In this document: positions 52,227 to 61,560 of the stretch, piece by piece
Layout of the letters: each line of letters opens with the position of its first letter
Position numbering within the stretch: position 1 is the first letter of the stretch
Assembly: GCA_000156295.1 (NCBI GenBank)
Contig: DS999228.1
Span: 1-64,000 of the forward strand
Origin: a marine gamma proteobacterium HTCC2148
GTDB taxonomy: Bacteria > Pseudomonadota > Gammaproteobacteria > Pseudomonadales > Halieaceae
Direction: 5' to 3'
DNA length: 64,000 nucleotides
Notes under the pieces: generated by a model
Database searches by the model: none
What the model saw: only the letters and a program-made list of their open reading frames with translations
Told to the model about the DNA's origin: nothing
Made by a program: the position numbers and the translations under genes

Positions 52227-52652
52227 ATGACAGACACACCGCATCTTGCCGTTGAAGCAAACAAAAAGTCCATTCAGTACGCTATGGAAGGCAATAAAGA
52301 AGGCTGGCTAGCGCTCTACACCGAGGACGCAGTGGTATCTGATCCGGTGGGCAAATCGCCCATGGACCCAGCAGGCAACGGCCATCAGGGCAAGGCAGCC
52401 ATCGAGCGTTTCTGGGACACGGTTATCGGCAAAGCCAATATAGAAATTCGGGCGGACAAACGGTGGACCAGCGGCGATTACCATTGCTGCGTCGCGCAGG
52501 TAGCGCGAAACGACCTGGGCGACGGTAATTTCACCGAATGTGACATGCTGGCAGTATATGAAGTCAACGAAGAAGGCCTAATCGTGCGCATGGGAGCCCA
52601 CTGGGACTTCGACAATATGATGGAGCAACTTGCAAAAGTCAGCGCAGGCTAA
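52227..52652 (+). CDS. NTF2-like/SnoaL (ketosteroid-isomerase-like) protein
   Basis: 141 residues from the ATG at 52227 (MTDTPHLAVEANK), which has GAGG 6 bases before it. The helix-strand layout and the segment LYTEDAVVSDPVGKSPMDPAGNGHQGKAAIERFWDTV match ketosteroid-isomerase-like proteins; Asp in the AVVSDPVG loop may be the proton shuttle. Convergent with the amidohydrolase gene downstream. Activity not shown. Confidence 0.82.
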   Translation: MTDTPHLAVEANKKSIQYAMEGNKEGWLALYTEDAVVSDPVGKSPMDPAGNGHQGKAAIERFWDTVIGKANIEIRADKRWTSGDYHCCVAQVARNDLGDGNFTECDMLAVYEVNEEGLIVRMGAHWDFDNMMEQLAKVSAG

Positions 52653-52707
52653 ACGCGCGCCCGTATCACCTAGATAGCTGCCCATATTCCTGGCATATAG
52701 CGTCGCT

Positions 52708-53580
52708 CTATTGATCCAATTTGAACACTCGCTGGGCATTATCGCGAAGAAATTTAGGCCAAACATCATCCCGCAAAGGGACGTTTGGCATATCCTCGAA
52801 AATCCGCTCTAGCGAAATCCCCATCGGAAAGTAACCCGCGTACATCACCTGGTCAGAGCCCCGCGTATTGGCAAATTCTATAATGTCCTTGGGATAGTAT
52901 TTAGGCGCAAACGCGCTGGTCATATAATTCAGGTTCGGGTACTTCAACATTAACTTCCAGGCCAGCTCTGTCCAAGGTTCGCCGCCATGGCGCATTACCA
53001 CCTTCAGTTCCGGGAAAAACCAGCAAACCTCATCCAGGTGCTCCACTTTCTGCGGTTCCATTGGCAATCGCGGACCGGGCACACCCACGCAGGGGCAAAA
53101 GGGGATATCCAGGTCAATACAAGTGGTATAAATGGGATACCAGCGTTTGTCATTAATGGGAACCTGTGGGCAAAGACCCGATGGAAATGCCGTTACCGCC
53201 TTGATATCGAATTCTTGCTTGAGGCGCCGAATTTTACGTACTTCATCCATCGCCAGATTGGGATTCGCTTCGTAGGAAGCAAAGAAACGATCAGGGTGCT
53301 CGGCTACCGCTTGCTCGTGAATCAAACCGGGATCACCGGATATGCCGACCATGGCGCGTGAAATCCCATGCTGATCCATTTGTGCCAGGGTATACGCTCG
53401 TCCATCCTCAATATTTTTCAGATCTGGGACGTTAAACATGTATTGCGCAGGCATACTGAACACATCACGGCTATCGCTATCAAGAAACAGTGGCTTCATG
53501 TAGTCGTACCAATGACTCTGCTCTGCACTCGGGATCATCAGCATAAGGTCAATAATTCCAACATCATTCGGCATTGCCAT
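52708..53580 (-). CDS. amidohydrolase-2-family protein lacking metal-binding residues
   Basis: 290 residues of the ACMSD/amidohydrolase-2 TIM barrel, starting IID-LMLMIP where active members have IIDxHxH, so both metal-binding His residues are missing. His198 in VVMRHGGEPW is kept, but the C-terminal GSDYP aspartate is replaced (YAGYFPMG, residues 247-254). With the His pair and the Asp lost, the enzyme either works without a metal or is a non-catalytic paralogue. The rest of the barrel, such as MLKYPNLNYMTSAFAPKYYPKDIIEFAN, is well conserved. Alone on this strand between the NTF2-like gene and the CoA ligase at 53.8 kb. Confidence 0.82.
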   Translation of the reverse strand: MAMPNDVGIIDLMLMIPSAEQSHWYDYMKPLFLDSDSRDVFSMPAQYMFNVPDLKNIEDGRAYTLAQMDQHGISRAMVGISGDPGLIHEQAVAEHPDRFFASYEANPNLAMDEVRKIRRLKQEFDIKAVTAFPSGLCPQVPINDKRWYPIYTTCIDLDIPFCPCVGVPGPRLPMEPQKVEHLDEVCWFFPELKVVMRHGGEPWTELAWKLMLKYPNLNYMTSAFAPKYYPKDIIEFANTRGSDQVMYAGYFPMGISLERIFEDMPNVPLRDDVWPKFLRDNAQRVFKLDQ

Positions 53581-53798
53581 AGGTTCGCTCCAAATTAAGC
53601 GGTCTGTTCATTGGTGGACGAACACTTTAGCGGAGATTGTCGCCTGACGCAGACTCAATAACCCGCTGCTGCTTGAGAAGGCCATGGCGGGTTCAATTCC
53701 TTGTATTACGTCGCCTGGTGAACCAACCGGGGCTTTTCCGGCTGAGATTCCAGCGTATAGTTACTATAAATACCATGATGTTCCAGAGGTTGAGCAAA

Positions 53799-55505
53799 AT
53801 GTCCGTTTCAGGCAGTGCAATAAAAGCCAAAAAAGCAGAGCTTACTGCTGCAGGCGCATTTTTTGAGGTAGAAGAGCTTAGCCTTAATGGCCTTAGCTAT
53901 CGCGCCTACAAGCATGCACCTAAAACAGCGATAGAGATACTGAACAATGCCCGCAATCACGGCGAGTTGGAGTTCCTGGTCTATGACGGAAAACGTTTTA
54001 CCTATAATCGCCTGTTCCAGGCTGTAGACGCACTGGCAAGCCAGTTGCAAAGCGAATTCAAAATAAACAAAGGCGATCGAGTTGCTATTGCCATGCGCAA
54101 CAATGTGGAGTGGATGATTACCTATAGCGCTGCGACCCTGATCGGCGCAATCGTCGTGCCAATCAACAGTTGGGGGAAAAGTGAGGAACTGGAGTATGCG
54201 ATTACTGACTGCGGTGCCAAGCTGCTTATTTGCGATGAAGCGCGATTTAGGCTTATCGAGACTACGTTTGATACTTTGAACCTGGCAGCGATTGTAGTGC
54301 ATGCCTCAGATGAGTTTTTAGCGTCGGCAAACGTAGCACTTTTTAAGGATATTTTGACCGCTGGCCAAGACCAGTCTTACACGCCGGTTGCAGTTGCCCC
54401 CGAAGACAGCGCGCTAATTCTGTACACCTCCGGCAGCACCGGTTTTCCCAAGGGGGTTTTGCACAAACACGCTGCAATCGGACAGGCCTTGATGAACATG
54501 ATGTTTCTCGGGCTATTGGTCGCGGAATTCGAAGGCGGTCCCCGCGAGTATCGCGGCGGCGCCGACAGGGAAACGCCGATGCTGACCGTACCGCTGTTCC
54601 ACGCTACCGGTCTACTGGGCGGCTTTTATCTCCCCATCGCAATGGGTCAAAAAGTCATCATGATGTACAAGTGGGACAGCACCGAAGCGCTTAAACTAAT
54701 CGATCAGGAAAAAGTGACCGGGCTGTCTACTGTACCTGCCATTTTGCAGGATCTGCTGAGTCACCCCGACTATCAACAGTACAATACCGAGTCATTGATG
54801 CGCATCAGCGCAGCAGGCGCAGCAACGCCAGCCGGACTGCCCGAGCTGATTCGATCTCGCGTCAGTGCGCCCAGCAGTTCAGCGGGATATGGCATGACTG
54901 AAACCATGGCAGTTGGAGCGACAATGAGTGGCGCCCTGTTCGACTATAAACCGGATGCCGCCGGCATTCCTTCACCGATTATGGATATGCGCTTCGTGGC
55001 TGCCGACGGCACGGTACTGTCCGATGGGCAACCCGGAGAAATAGAAATGCGAGGAGTCAGTTGCACACCGGGATACTGGGAAAAGCCAGACGCCAATGCT
55101 GCAACGTTCAGCGAAGACGGCTGGATGAAGACAGGTGACATCGGCATGCTCGATGAAGATGGCTATCTCTACATCACCGGAAGAATCAAGGAGATCGTCA
55201 TTCGTGGTGGGGAAAACATCTACCCGGGAGAAATTGAACAAGCTGCCTACGAGCGCCCTGAAGTGCGGGAAGTCGTCGTATTCGGTGAGCCCGATCAAGC
55301 TATGGGCGAAGAACTGGTGCTGGTCGCTTACCTGGACCCTGAGGAAAACCTCGAGGAGTCCGAATTGCGCGCCTTTCTCACTGCGCGGCTAGCGACTTAT
55401 AAGGTGCCACGGGTCATCGAGTTTGCTACCGAACCTTTACCACGTAACGCCAGCGAGAAGCTGCATAAGCTGAAAGTAAAAGAAGCCTTTTTGGGATTAG
55501 CCTAG
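53799..55505 (+). CDS. AMP-forming acyl-CoA ligase (class I adenylate-forming)
   Basis: 568 residues from the ATG at 53799 (MSVSGSAIKAKKAEL), which has GAGG 9 bases upstream; the frame continues 54 codons further with no start signal. LYTSGSTGFPKGVLHKH (about 208-224) is the P-loop, YGMTETMAV near 364 the A5 motif, TGDIGMLDEDGYLYITGRIKEIVIRGGENIYPGEIE the hinge region, and NASEKLHKLKVKE the C-terminal Lys motif. The long N-terminal segment of about 60 residues before the core is a feature of several ligases for aromatic or isoprenoid acids. Confidence 0.88.
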   Translation: MSVSGSAIKAKKAELTAAGAFFEVEELSLNGLSYRAYKHAPKTAIEILNNARNHGELEFLVYDGKRFTYNRLFQAVDALASQLQSEFKINKGDRVAIAMRNNVEWMITYSAATLIGAIVVPINSWGKSEELEYAITDCGAKLLICDEARFRLIETTFDTLNLAAIVVHASDEFLASANVALFKDILTAGQDQSYTPVAVAPEDSALILYTSGSTGFPKGVLHKHAAIGQALMNMMFLGLLVAEFEGGPREYRGGADRETPMLTVPLFHATGLLGGFYLPIAMGQKVIMMYKWDSTEALKLIDQEKVTGLSTVPAILQDLLSHPDYQQYNTESLMRISAAGAATPAGLPELIRSRVSAPSSSAGYGMTETMAVGATMSGALFDYKPDAAGIPSPIMDMRFVAADGTVLSDGQPGEIEMRGVSCTPGYWEKPDANAATFSEDGWMKTGDIGMLDEDGYLYITGRIKEIVIRGGENIYPGEIEQAAYERPEVREVVVFGEPDQAMGEELVLVAYLDPEENLEESELRAFLTARLATYKVPRVIEFATEPLPRNASEKLHKLKVKEAFLGLA

Positions 55506-55525
55506 GCCACACGCTTTATGCCGCT

Positions 55526-56626
55526 CTAGATTTCTATGACGGTGCGGATACCGCGGCTTTCTTCCAGGTCTTTAAAGCCCTCGTTGATCTCCTCCAAAGG
55601 GCGCCGCCCGGTAATCATGCCTTCCATATCCAACAGTCCCTGACGCCAGAGACGCAGCAACCGCGGGATCTCAAACAGGGAATTACTGGACCCCAGCAGG
55701 CAGCCACAAAGCTTCTTTTCCAGGGCCTGAAACAACACGACGTTGGGAATAGTCAGGTTTTCTTCGATGGCGGGCGAGCCAACAATGACCGTGGTTCCTC
55801 CCATTCGAGTCATTTGAATCCCCTGCTCAATCAATGCCGCCTTACCCGCGGCTTCAAACGCATAGTCCACGCCAATGGCAGCCGTGAGTGTCATCACCAG
55901 CGCATTGATATCCTCGTTAACCGGGTCGACCACATGAGTCGCTCCAAACCCAATGGCTTTGTCTCGTCGCTCGGCGACCGGGTCGGAGGCGATAATGACG
56001 GAAGCTCCGGCAATGCGTGCCCCCTGTATCGCAGCCATTCCGATGCCGCCCAGCCCCAGCACAACGCAGGTGGCCCCCGCTTCCATCTCGGCGGTATTGA
56101 GAACCGCGCCTACGCCAGTTTGCAGCGCACATCCGATCACACAGGCCACATCCAGGGGAATGTCTTTATCAATTTTGATCGCGCCCGTCGCAGGCAATGT
56201 GACGTACTCGGCAAGAGCACCAATACCACAACCCCTGAACACCTGTTCGCCATTTAATGATAGACCCGTGCTACCGTCGGGCAGCGTTCCCGTAAGTATG
56301 CCCATCGCGTTAGTGCATAAATTTTGCTGGTCTCGCTGACAGTAATAGCACTGGCCGCAAGGGGGCGCCGGCGTCAGCACCACATGATCACCGACCTCCA
56401 GATGAGTAACACCCGGGCCCAGCGACTCCACCACACCCGATGCTTCGTGCCCCGGCACCTGTAACCCCATCAATGGGGCCTTACCGGTCACAAAACCTAA
56501 ATCCGAGTTGCACAGGCCACAATACTTAACGTTGACCCTGACCTCTCCAACTCGGGGGTCTATGATATCGATATCATTGCGAACCTTTAACGGTTTTCGG
56601 GCTTCTTCGAGCAGAGCTGCGCGCAT
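55526..56626 (-). CDS. zinc-dependent alcohol dehydrogenase (MDR, class III-like)
   Basis: 366 residues from the ATG at 56626 (MRAALLEEARKPLKV) with AGGA upstream. Catalytic zinc: Cys in YCGLCNSDLG, His-Glu in VPGHEASGVV. Structural zinc lobe: CGQCYYCQRDQQNLC, four Cys in the standard spacing. Cofactor motif VLGLGGIGMAAIQGARIAGAS. The length and CxxCxxCxxxxxxxC lobe match NAD-dependent Adh of the NDMA- or AdhC-like group. Convergent with the ligase at 53.8 kb and divergent from the one at 56.8 kb. Confidence 0.9.
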   Translation of the reverse strand: MRAALLEEARKPLKVRNDIDIIDPRVGEVRVNVKYCGLCNSDLGFVTGKAPLMGLQVPGHEASGVVESLGPGVTHLEVGDHVVLTPAPPCGQCYYCQRDQQNLCTNAMGILTGTLPDGSTGLSLNGEQVFRGCGIGALAEYVTLPATGAIKIDKDIPLDVACVIGCALQTGVGAVLNTAEMEAGATCVVLGLGGIGMAAIQGARIAGASVIIASDPVAERRDKAIGFGATHVVDPVNEDINALVMTLTAAIGVDYAFEAAGKAALIEQGIQMTRMGGTTVIVGSPAIEENLTIPNVVLFQALEKKLCGCLLGSSNSLFEIPRLLRLWRQGLLDMEGMITGRRPLEEINEGFKDLEESRGIRTVIEI

Positions 56627-56822
56627 GGTTTTTCCTGTATTCAAACGTGTACAAAACGTCCAGAGTAGCTGGGGATGTAAAGCTGGACAAGCACCAACCC
56701 CCACTTGAACAACCATATAGTTGAACGGCAAGCGATTTTTTCATTCCGCCAGCCGTTCGACCACTGATCTGCGACCACCCTTTCGATATACTTTAGAAAA
56801 GTAACTACTGGGACAGGGTGCC

Positions 56823-58436
56823 ATGAGACTGAAACTGGAGCGCAATGAGGATCGTTTATTTGGAAAAATCCTCATGGAGCAGGCCAAAGATTGTCCGCAC
56901 AGACCCTTTCTTGTCACCGAGTCCAGTTCCACCAGCTTTGCAGAAGCTGAAGAGCAAACTAACAGGCTAGCTGCAGGGCTCGCCGAACTCGGTGTCGCCA
57001 GGGGCGACAGAGTCGTGCTGTTGTTAGCCAATCGCCCGGAACTCGTACTCCTGACGCTTGCGACTAATAAACTGTCCGCCGTTTGGGTGCCCATCAATGC
57101 AGATTATCGGGGCGAGTGGCTACTGGAAGCAATTTCTGGCAGCAAGCCAACAGTAATCGTTACTGAACAGAAGTTCGTGCCGAGACTGCAGGAGATACAA
57201 GACCGCCTGCCATCGGCGCAAATTGTATTGATCGGCGACAGCGAGGACACCGCGTTGCCAATAGCAGCGACCTATCAACAATTACTTGCTAAACAGCCCC
57301 TGACCCCTGACTACAGCAACCAGAATTATGGGGATACCAGTGCCATTCTCTGGACATCGGGCACCACGGGTAAGTCCAAGGGCGTGTTGCAGAGTTACAA
57401 CGCCTGGATTCGCGCGATCGTCGATGGTGCATCAATACAATACGACTCAGCAGCGGACGACATCTGCTACTGCGCGCTGCCTCTTTACAATGCAGGCGCA
57501 TGGATTACCTGTGTATACCGCGCGCTGATCGATGGCATCACTTTGGTGATCGAAGATAAATTTTCAGTGTCAGAATATTGGCATCGGATCAATCGCTTTG
57601 GCGCTACCCAGACCTTTGGCATCGGCGCTATGGGATCCTTCCTGATGAACGCTCCCGAAAGCCCTGAAGACGCTAACAACACTCTACGCAAGGCTTTCAT
57701 CGTTCCGATAGCGCCAGACATCTGGAAGAGCTTCGAACAGCGCTTTAACCTCGAGCTAATTTCTTCTGGCATGGGAATGAGCGAATGCATGATGATTATG
57801 AATCAACTTGAGTGCCCCGCGGGCACGCCTACATATGCACTGGGCCGTCCCGTTGCAGACATTGACGTGAAGCTCTGTGATGACGATGGCAATGAAGTGA
57901 CGGCCGGAGAGCCCGGAGAAATATGTATTCGCCCCAAGAAACCGCACACCATTTTCAGCGGTTATTTTGATAATCCCGAGGGTACTGCTGCAGCGTTCAG
58001 GGGTGACTGGTTTCTCAGCGGTGACATGGCGCGAAAGGATCCGGAAACCAGCATTTACTTTTTCACCGATCGCAAAAAGGATGCGGTGCGTTTTGCCGGG
58101 CGTAACATTTCCACTCTGGAAGTTGAGAGCGTGGCTCGCCGTCATCCGGAGGTTGCCGATGTCGCTGCCTTTGGCATTCCCAGCAAAGAAATCGACAGTG
58201 AAGACGAGTTGAAGCTGAACGTCATAAGAGCCGCTGGCAGTGACCTGAGTGCCGAACAAATCTGTCAGTTCATCAACGACAGAGCACCCTATTTCTTTGT
58301 TCCCAGATATCTCGACTTCGTCGAGGAGCTGCCCTATACGCCCACCCAAAAAGTGCAAAAGTTTGAACTGCGCAAGCGAGGCAACTCAGACTCTACCTGG
58401 GACTTGCAGGCATCGGAATTTAAAGTAAAACGTTAG
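56823..58436 (+). CDS. AMP-forming acyl-CoA ligase (CaiC-like)
   Basis: 537 residues. WTSGTTGKSKGVLQSYN (about 178-194) is the P-loop with the usual Ser-Gly-Thr-Thr-Gly; MGMSECMMIMNQ replaces YGxTE; SGDMARKDPETSIYFFTDRKKDAVRFAGRNISTLEVE contains the hinge; PTQKVQKFELRK the C-terminal Lys. It is close in type to crotonobetaine/carnitine-CoA ligases and to the ligase at 10.5 kb. Convergent with the DUF1080 gene. Confidence 0.87.
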   Translation: MRLKLERNEDRLFGKILMEQAKDCPHRPFLVTESSSTSFAEAEEQTNRLAAGLAELGVARGDRVVLLLANRPELVLLTLATNKLSAVWVPINADYRGEWLLEAISGSKPTVIVTEQKFVPRLQEIQDRLPSAQIVLIGDSEDTALPIAATYQQLLAKQPLTPDYSNQNYGDTSAILWTSGTTGKSKGVLQSYNAWIRAIVDGASIQYDSAADDICYCALPLYNAGAWITCVYRALIDGITLVIEDKFSVSEYWHRINRFGATQTFGIGAMGSFLMNAPESPEDANNTLRKAFIVPIAPDIWKSFEQRFNLELISSGMGMSECMMIMNQLECPAGTPTYALGRPVADIDVKLCDDDGNEVTAGEPGEICIRPKKPHTIFSGYFDNPEGTAAAFRGDWFLSGDMARKDPETSIYFFTDRKKDAVRFAGRNISTLEVESVARRHPEVADVAAFGIPSKEIDSEDELKLNVIRAAGSDLSAEQICQFINDRAPYFFVPRYLDFVEELPYTPTQKVQKFELRKRGNSDSTWDLQASEFKVKR

Positions 58437-58457
58437 TGCTGGCCTGGCTGAGAAAAA

Positions 58458-59165
58458 TCACTTTTCTAAAATACGAATATTTCTGTACCAGACTTTGTCA
58501 AAATGATCCTGAAAGCCTATATGCCCTTGCAGCAAAGACCCGTAGCGAGGGCGACTGGTAAACTTGCTCTGGGCGTACATGGCCTTCCATTCGGGACTAC
58601 CCTGACTGAAGTTTGCCGTTTGCCGCCCGTTTAACCAAAATTCCACATTCGGCCCAGCAGCAATGATATGTACCTGATTCCAGTAGCCTACAGGCTTGCT
58701 AGTATCGTGATCGGGAATGAACATATCGTATAGGGCGCCCGCTCTGTGCGAAGGGTCTTTTGAATCACTATGCCCTACGTTGTCCAACACCTGCATTTCA
58801 TATCCCGTGTGATGAATAGAACTCTCGCTTTCATCCCCGCGAATAAAGATGCCGCTATTTCCGGAGTCACTGATACGCCAATCAAGCTTCAATTCGAAAT
58901 CAGCAAATTGCTCGCGACTAATAATATCGCCGCCCCAGGCGACCCGCGTCAGGCAGCCGTTTTCGTTAGCCCAGCCACCGTTGACTTCATCCTCATCATA
59001 GCTGCGCCACTGCTCAAGTGAATCGCCAGCAAACAGCAAGCGCCAGCCTTCGGCCTGTTCCTGGGCACTCAAGGCATTGACGCATTCTGAAGCGTCAACG
59101 ACAGCGTCTGTGGTGCAGCCGTGAAGCGCAAGCAGAAGTGGCAAGATAAGTAGTTTTGCAGTCAT
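58458..59165 (-). CDS. DUF1080 (3-keto-disaccharide hydrolase family) lipoprotein
   Basis: 235 residues. Lipobox LALHGC near residue 17, so attached to a membrane in the periplasm. The family domain is a concanavalin-like jelly roll: GWRLLFAGDSLEQWRSYDEDEVNGGWANENGCLTR at the start, then FADFELKLDWRISDSGNSGIFIRGDE, YEMQVLDN and the WNQVHIIAAGPNVEFWLNGRQTANF end. Pfam names this family 3-keto-disaccharide hydrolase: it cleaves glycosides already oxidised at C3. It lies 30 bp after the TonB-dependent receptor on the same strand, which suggests the receptor imports its substrate. Confidence 0.88.
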   Translation of the reverse strand: MTAKLLILPLLLALHGCTTDAVVDASECVNALSAQEQAEGWRLLFAGDSLEQWRSYDEDEVNGGWANENGCLTRVAWGGDIISREQFADFELKLDWRISDSGNSGIFIRGDESESSIHHTGYEMQVLDNVGHSDSKDPSHRAGALYDMFIPDHDTSKPVGYWNQVHIIAAGPNVEFWLNGRQTANFSQGSPEWKAMYAQSKFTSRPRYGSLLQGHIGFQDHFDKVWYRNIRILEK

Positions 59166-59195
59166 TTCATTGTACTCTTGTGTTCGGCATTTGAA

Positions 59196-61067
59196 TTATA
59201 CGCCGTAATATAAGCCAAAGCGGATACTTCTCCCTGGCGCGGGAAAACCAATTGAGTTCTGGTAGTCCTCGTTAAGCAGGTTATCGACCGTCAGGCGAAG
59301 CTGCCACTGGGGCACTACCGACCATTGCAAACTCCAGTCCAGACGATGAAATGCATCGAGCAGACGCGACTCCTCACTGCCGGCATAACGGGAAGTAGAC
59401 CACTGTTCTCCACTATAACGATAGTCCAGAACGGTGTCCCAGCGCTCGGAAAATTGCCAGTTTGCAGTTGCCGACGCAACCCACTCCGGTCGACCGGTGA
59501 GTATGCTGTCCTCACCCTTCACTTCGATATCGGTATAGGTCAGCTGCCCTCGCACCCTCAATTGCGGCTTGACCTGCCACCCAAACTCCAGCTCAACGCC
59601 ACTGGTCTTCACGTTTTTTCGATTGACGTTGCGAAAGGTCTCACTGTCAAAATCCACCAGGTTTTCGAAGTCATTGAAGAAGCCCGTTGCCGCCATTCGT
59701 AACTCAGTATTGACCGACCAGGCAAGCCCAATATCCCAGTTAGCTGCAGTCTCGGGTCTAAGCTCAGGGTTACCAACCAAGGGATTTCCCAGCGCAGAGA
59801 AACTTGGGAGCTTGAATGCCTCGCCCCAGTTCGCGCTGGCTGACACCGTATCGCTAAGGCGGTAACGCGCACCAAGACTCACAGTCGTTTGAGCGTCGTA
59901 ACCATCTGGGTCGTCATAACGCGCCGTACCCTGCAAAAGCCATATCTTGTTAGTTGGAGTCGTTACATTGGCGAACAAGCCCGCAGTATTGCGCTGGAGT
60001 GCAAAATCAGCGGGCAGCAGGACGCCAAAGTATTCAAGATAGCCATCACTTTCGGCCTCTTCATCCCTGTAGTCAGCCCCCAGGTTAAGTTCAATTCCGT
60101 TTGTGACAGACAGCGTATTTACCCAGCGCAGGCGGTCCTGCTGAAAGTCGCTATCCGCACCATTGGGAGGCACCTCTAAATAGGGAGATATTCCCGGCGA
60201 TGCATAATCATCTTCATGAGAGAACCGGTCCATGGTGACGCTGCTTTGCCACGCCTTGTTTAGCTGGGATTTCCACGCCAGGGCAAATACCTGATCACGA
60301 TACTCGCTACTATCAAGAGCATTTGACACTGCATACTCAGGGCCGCCGCTCTGCTCGGGATAACTGCTTCGCTGGCCGTCCAGGTAACGATAGCCAAATT
60401 CCAGTCGGTGACCGGGAGCAGGATTCCAGCCTAACCTGAGGTTGGCGTTATCGCTGTCGCGGGTACTGCCTGGAACGGGTTCACCATCGTCCCGGGAGGC
60501 AAAACCGATAGAGTAATCCCAGCTATTACCTGCGCCCCTGGCGCCAACAGTATAGTTTTCAAATCCGTCTTCGCCTAACTCGGCACCAAGATCGGCGCTA
60601 TGTCCGGCCGTCGGTTGACGAGTCAGTATATTAATAACGCCCGCCAATGCATCCGAGCCATAAATGGCTGACTGCGAACCTCTAATCACTTCAATTCGCT
60701 CTACCAGAGACGGATTGAGGTTGGCAAAATCAAAACCGCCACCGCGGGTATTTGTTGGGTCATTAACCGGCACACCGTCAAGCAGCACCAGCGTAAAATT
60801 GGATTCCGCTCCGCGAATGGATACAGCGGTCAGACCACCCGGCCCGCCCTGCCGCTCGACCAATAGACCCGGAATAGTTTGCAGAATCTCCGCTATCGAT
60901 CGTTTGTTAAGCTTTTGAATATCTGTCTGTTCTATCACCGACACTGATGCCGTGAGCTCCGCAAGCGGCGCATACGTACCGGTAACTAAGGTGTGCTCTA
61001 AGGCCTGCGCACCTGCTTGACTGGCCGCAAGCAAAAGTGTGGTCGCTACTAAAATATTTCTGTGCAT
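59196..61067 (-). CDS. TonB-dependent outer-membrane receptor (BtuB-like)
   Basis: Energy-coupled uptake across the outer membrane. 623 residues. Signal peptide to about residue 20 (AGAQA), a TonB-box-like HTLVTG, the plug domain about 35-150 (SIAEILQTIPGLLVERQGGPGGLTAVSIRGAESNFTLVLLDGVPVNDPTN, then ERIEVIRGSQSAIYGSDALAGVINI), and a 22-strand barrel ending in Tyr-Tyr-Gly-Val. The layout resembles BtuB, but no cobalamin riboswitch is evident upstream. It forms a likely operon with the DUF1080 lipoprotein gene. Substrate unknown; a glycoside is plausible from context. Confidence 0.9.
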   Translation of the reverse strand: MHRNILVATTLLLAASQAGAQALEHTLVTGTYAPLAELTASVSVIEQTDIQKLNKRSIAEILQTIPGLLVERQGGPGGLTAVSIRGAESNFTLVLLDGVPVNDPTNTRGGGFDFANLNPSLVERIEVIRGSQSAIYGSDALAGVINILTRQPTAGHSADLGAELGEDGFENYTVGARGAGNSWDYSIGFASRDDGEPVPGSTRDSDNANLRLGWNPAPGHRLEFGYRYLDGQRSSYPEQSGGPEYAVSNALDSSEYRDQVFALAWKSQLNKAWQSSVTMDRFSHEDDYASPGISPYLEVPPNGADSDFQQDRLRWVNTLSVTNGIELNLGADYRDEEAESDGYLEYFGVLLPADFALQRNTAGLFANVTTPTNKIWLLQGTARYDDPDGYDAQTTVSLGARYRLSDTVSASANWGEAFKLPSFSALGNPLVGNPELRPETAANWDIGLAWSVNTELRMAATGFFNDFENLVDFDSETFRNVNRKNVKTSGVELEFGWQVKPQLRVRGQLTYTDIEVKGEDSILTGRPEWVASATANWQFSERWDTVLDYRYSGEQWSTSRYAGSEESRLLDAFHRLDWSLQWSVVPQWQLRLTVDNLLNEDYQNSIGFPAPGRSIRFGLYYGV

Positions 61068-61193
61068 GGTCTGTTACTTGTATTTTCCGATTTGAATTTG
61101 CATATTGGTCAGTGTTAGCAGGCACAGCCATGCAACGCCTAACGATTAACCGCAGCCGAGGGGCTGCATTGCGCCGCAAACAGAGCAGCCTTA

Positions 61194-61550
61194 ATGATTT
61201 ACAGCGTCCTCAATGCCTTTTTCCTACTTTCCTACCTGGCATCCACCCTGGTTCAGTACAACGATCCTGACCCCTGGAGTTGGATAGCGATCTATCTAGC
61301 AGCTGCAGGCATGTGTGTCGCCTGGTTTAGCAGGCGCCTTCCCAGCTGGTGCCCAGCCTTGCTGCTGGTTACCAGCCTGCTTTGGATCGGCGCTTTGTTG
61401 CCCTCCGTCGTGGGTAAAGTTTCCCCCGAAGCCATCGTGGAATCGATCAGCATGAAAACCCAATCGGTAGAAGAAGCCCGTGAAATAGGCGGACTGGCAT
61501 TGGTTGCCATATGGTCTGCTGTGTTGTTACTGCATAAACGCCAGTCTTAG
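61194..61550 (+). CDS. TMEM220-family membrane protein
   Basis: 118 residues with four hydrophobic segments (about 4-17, 28-44, 52-68 and 98-112). LVQYNDPDPWSWIAIY is the hallmark of transmembrane 220 proteins found in many bacteria and in animals. The function is not known. It is divergent from the TonB-dependent receptor and convergent with the haem dehydrogenase gene, whose stop is 10 bp away. Confidence 0.82.
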   Translation: MIYSVLNAFFLLSYLASTLVQYNDPDPWSWIAIYLAAAGMCVAWFSRRLPSWCPALLLVTSLLWIGALLPSVVGKVSPEAIVESISMKTQSVEEAREIGGLALVAIWSAVLLLHKRQS

Positions 61551-61560
61551 CTTCGGCCTG

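Noticed and set aside
61068-61193. Cobalamin riboswitch upstream of the BtuB-like receptor
   Set aside because: The leader is only about 125 bp and no clear B12-box or conserved GCCACTG core was seen.
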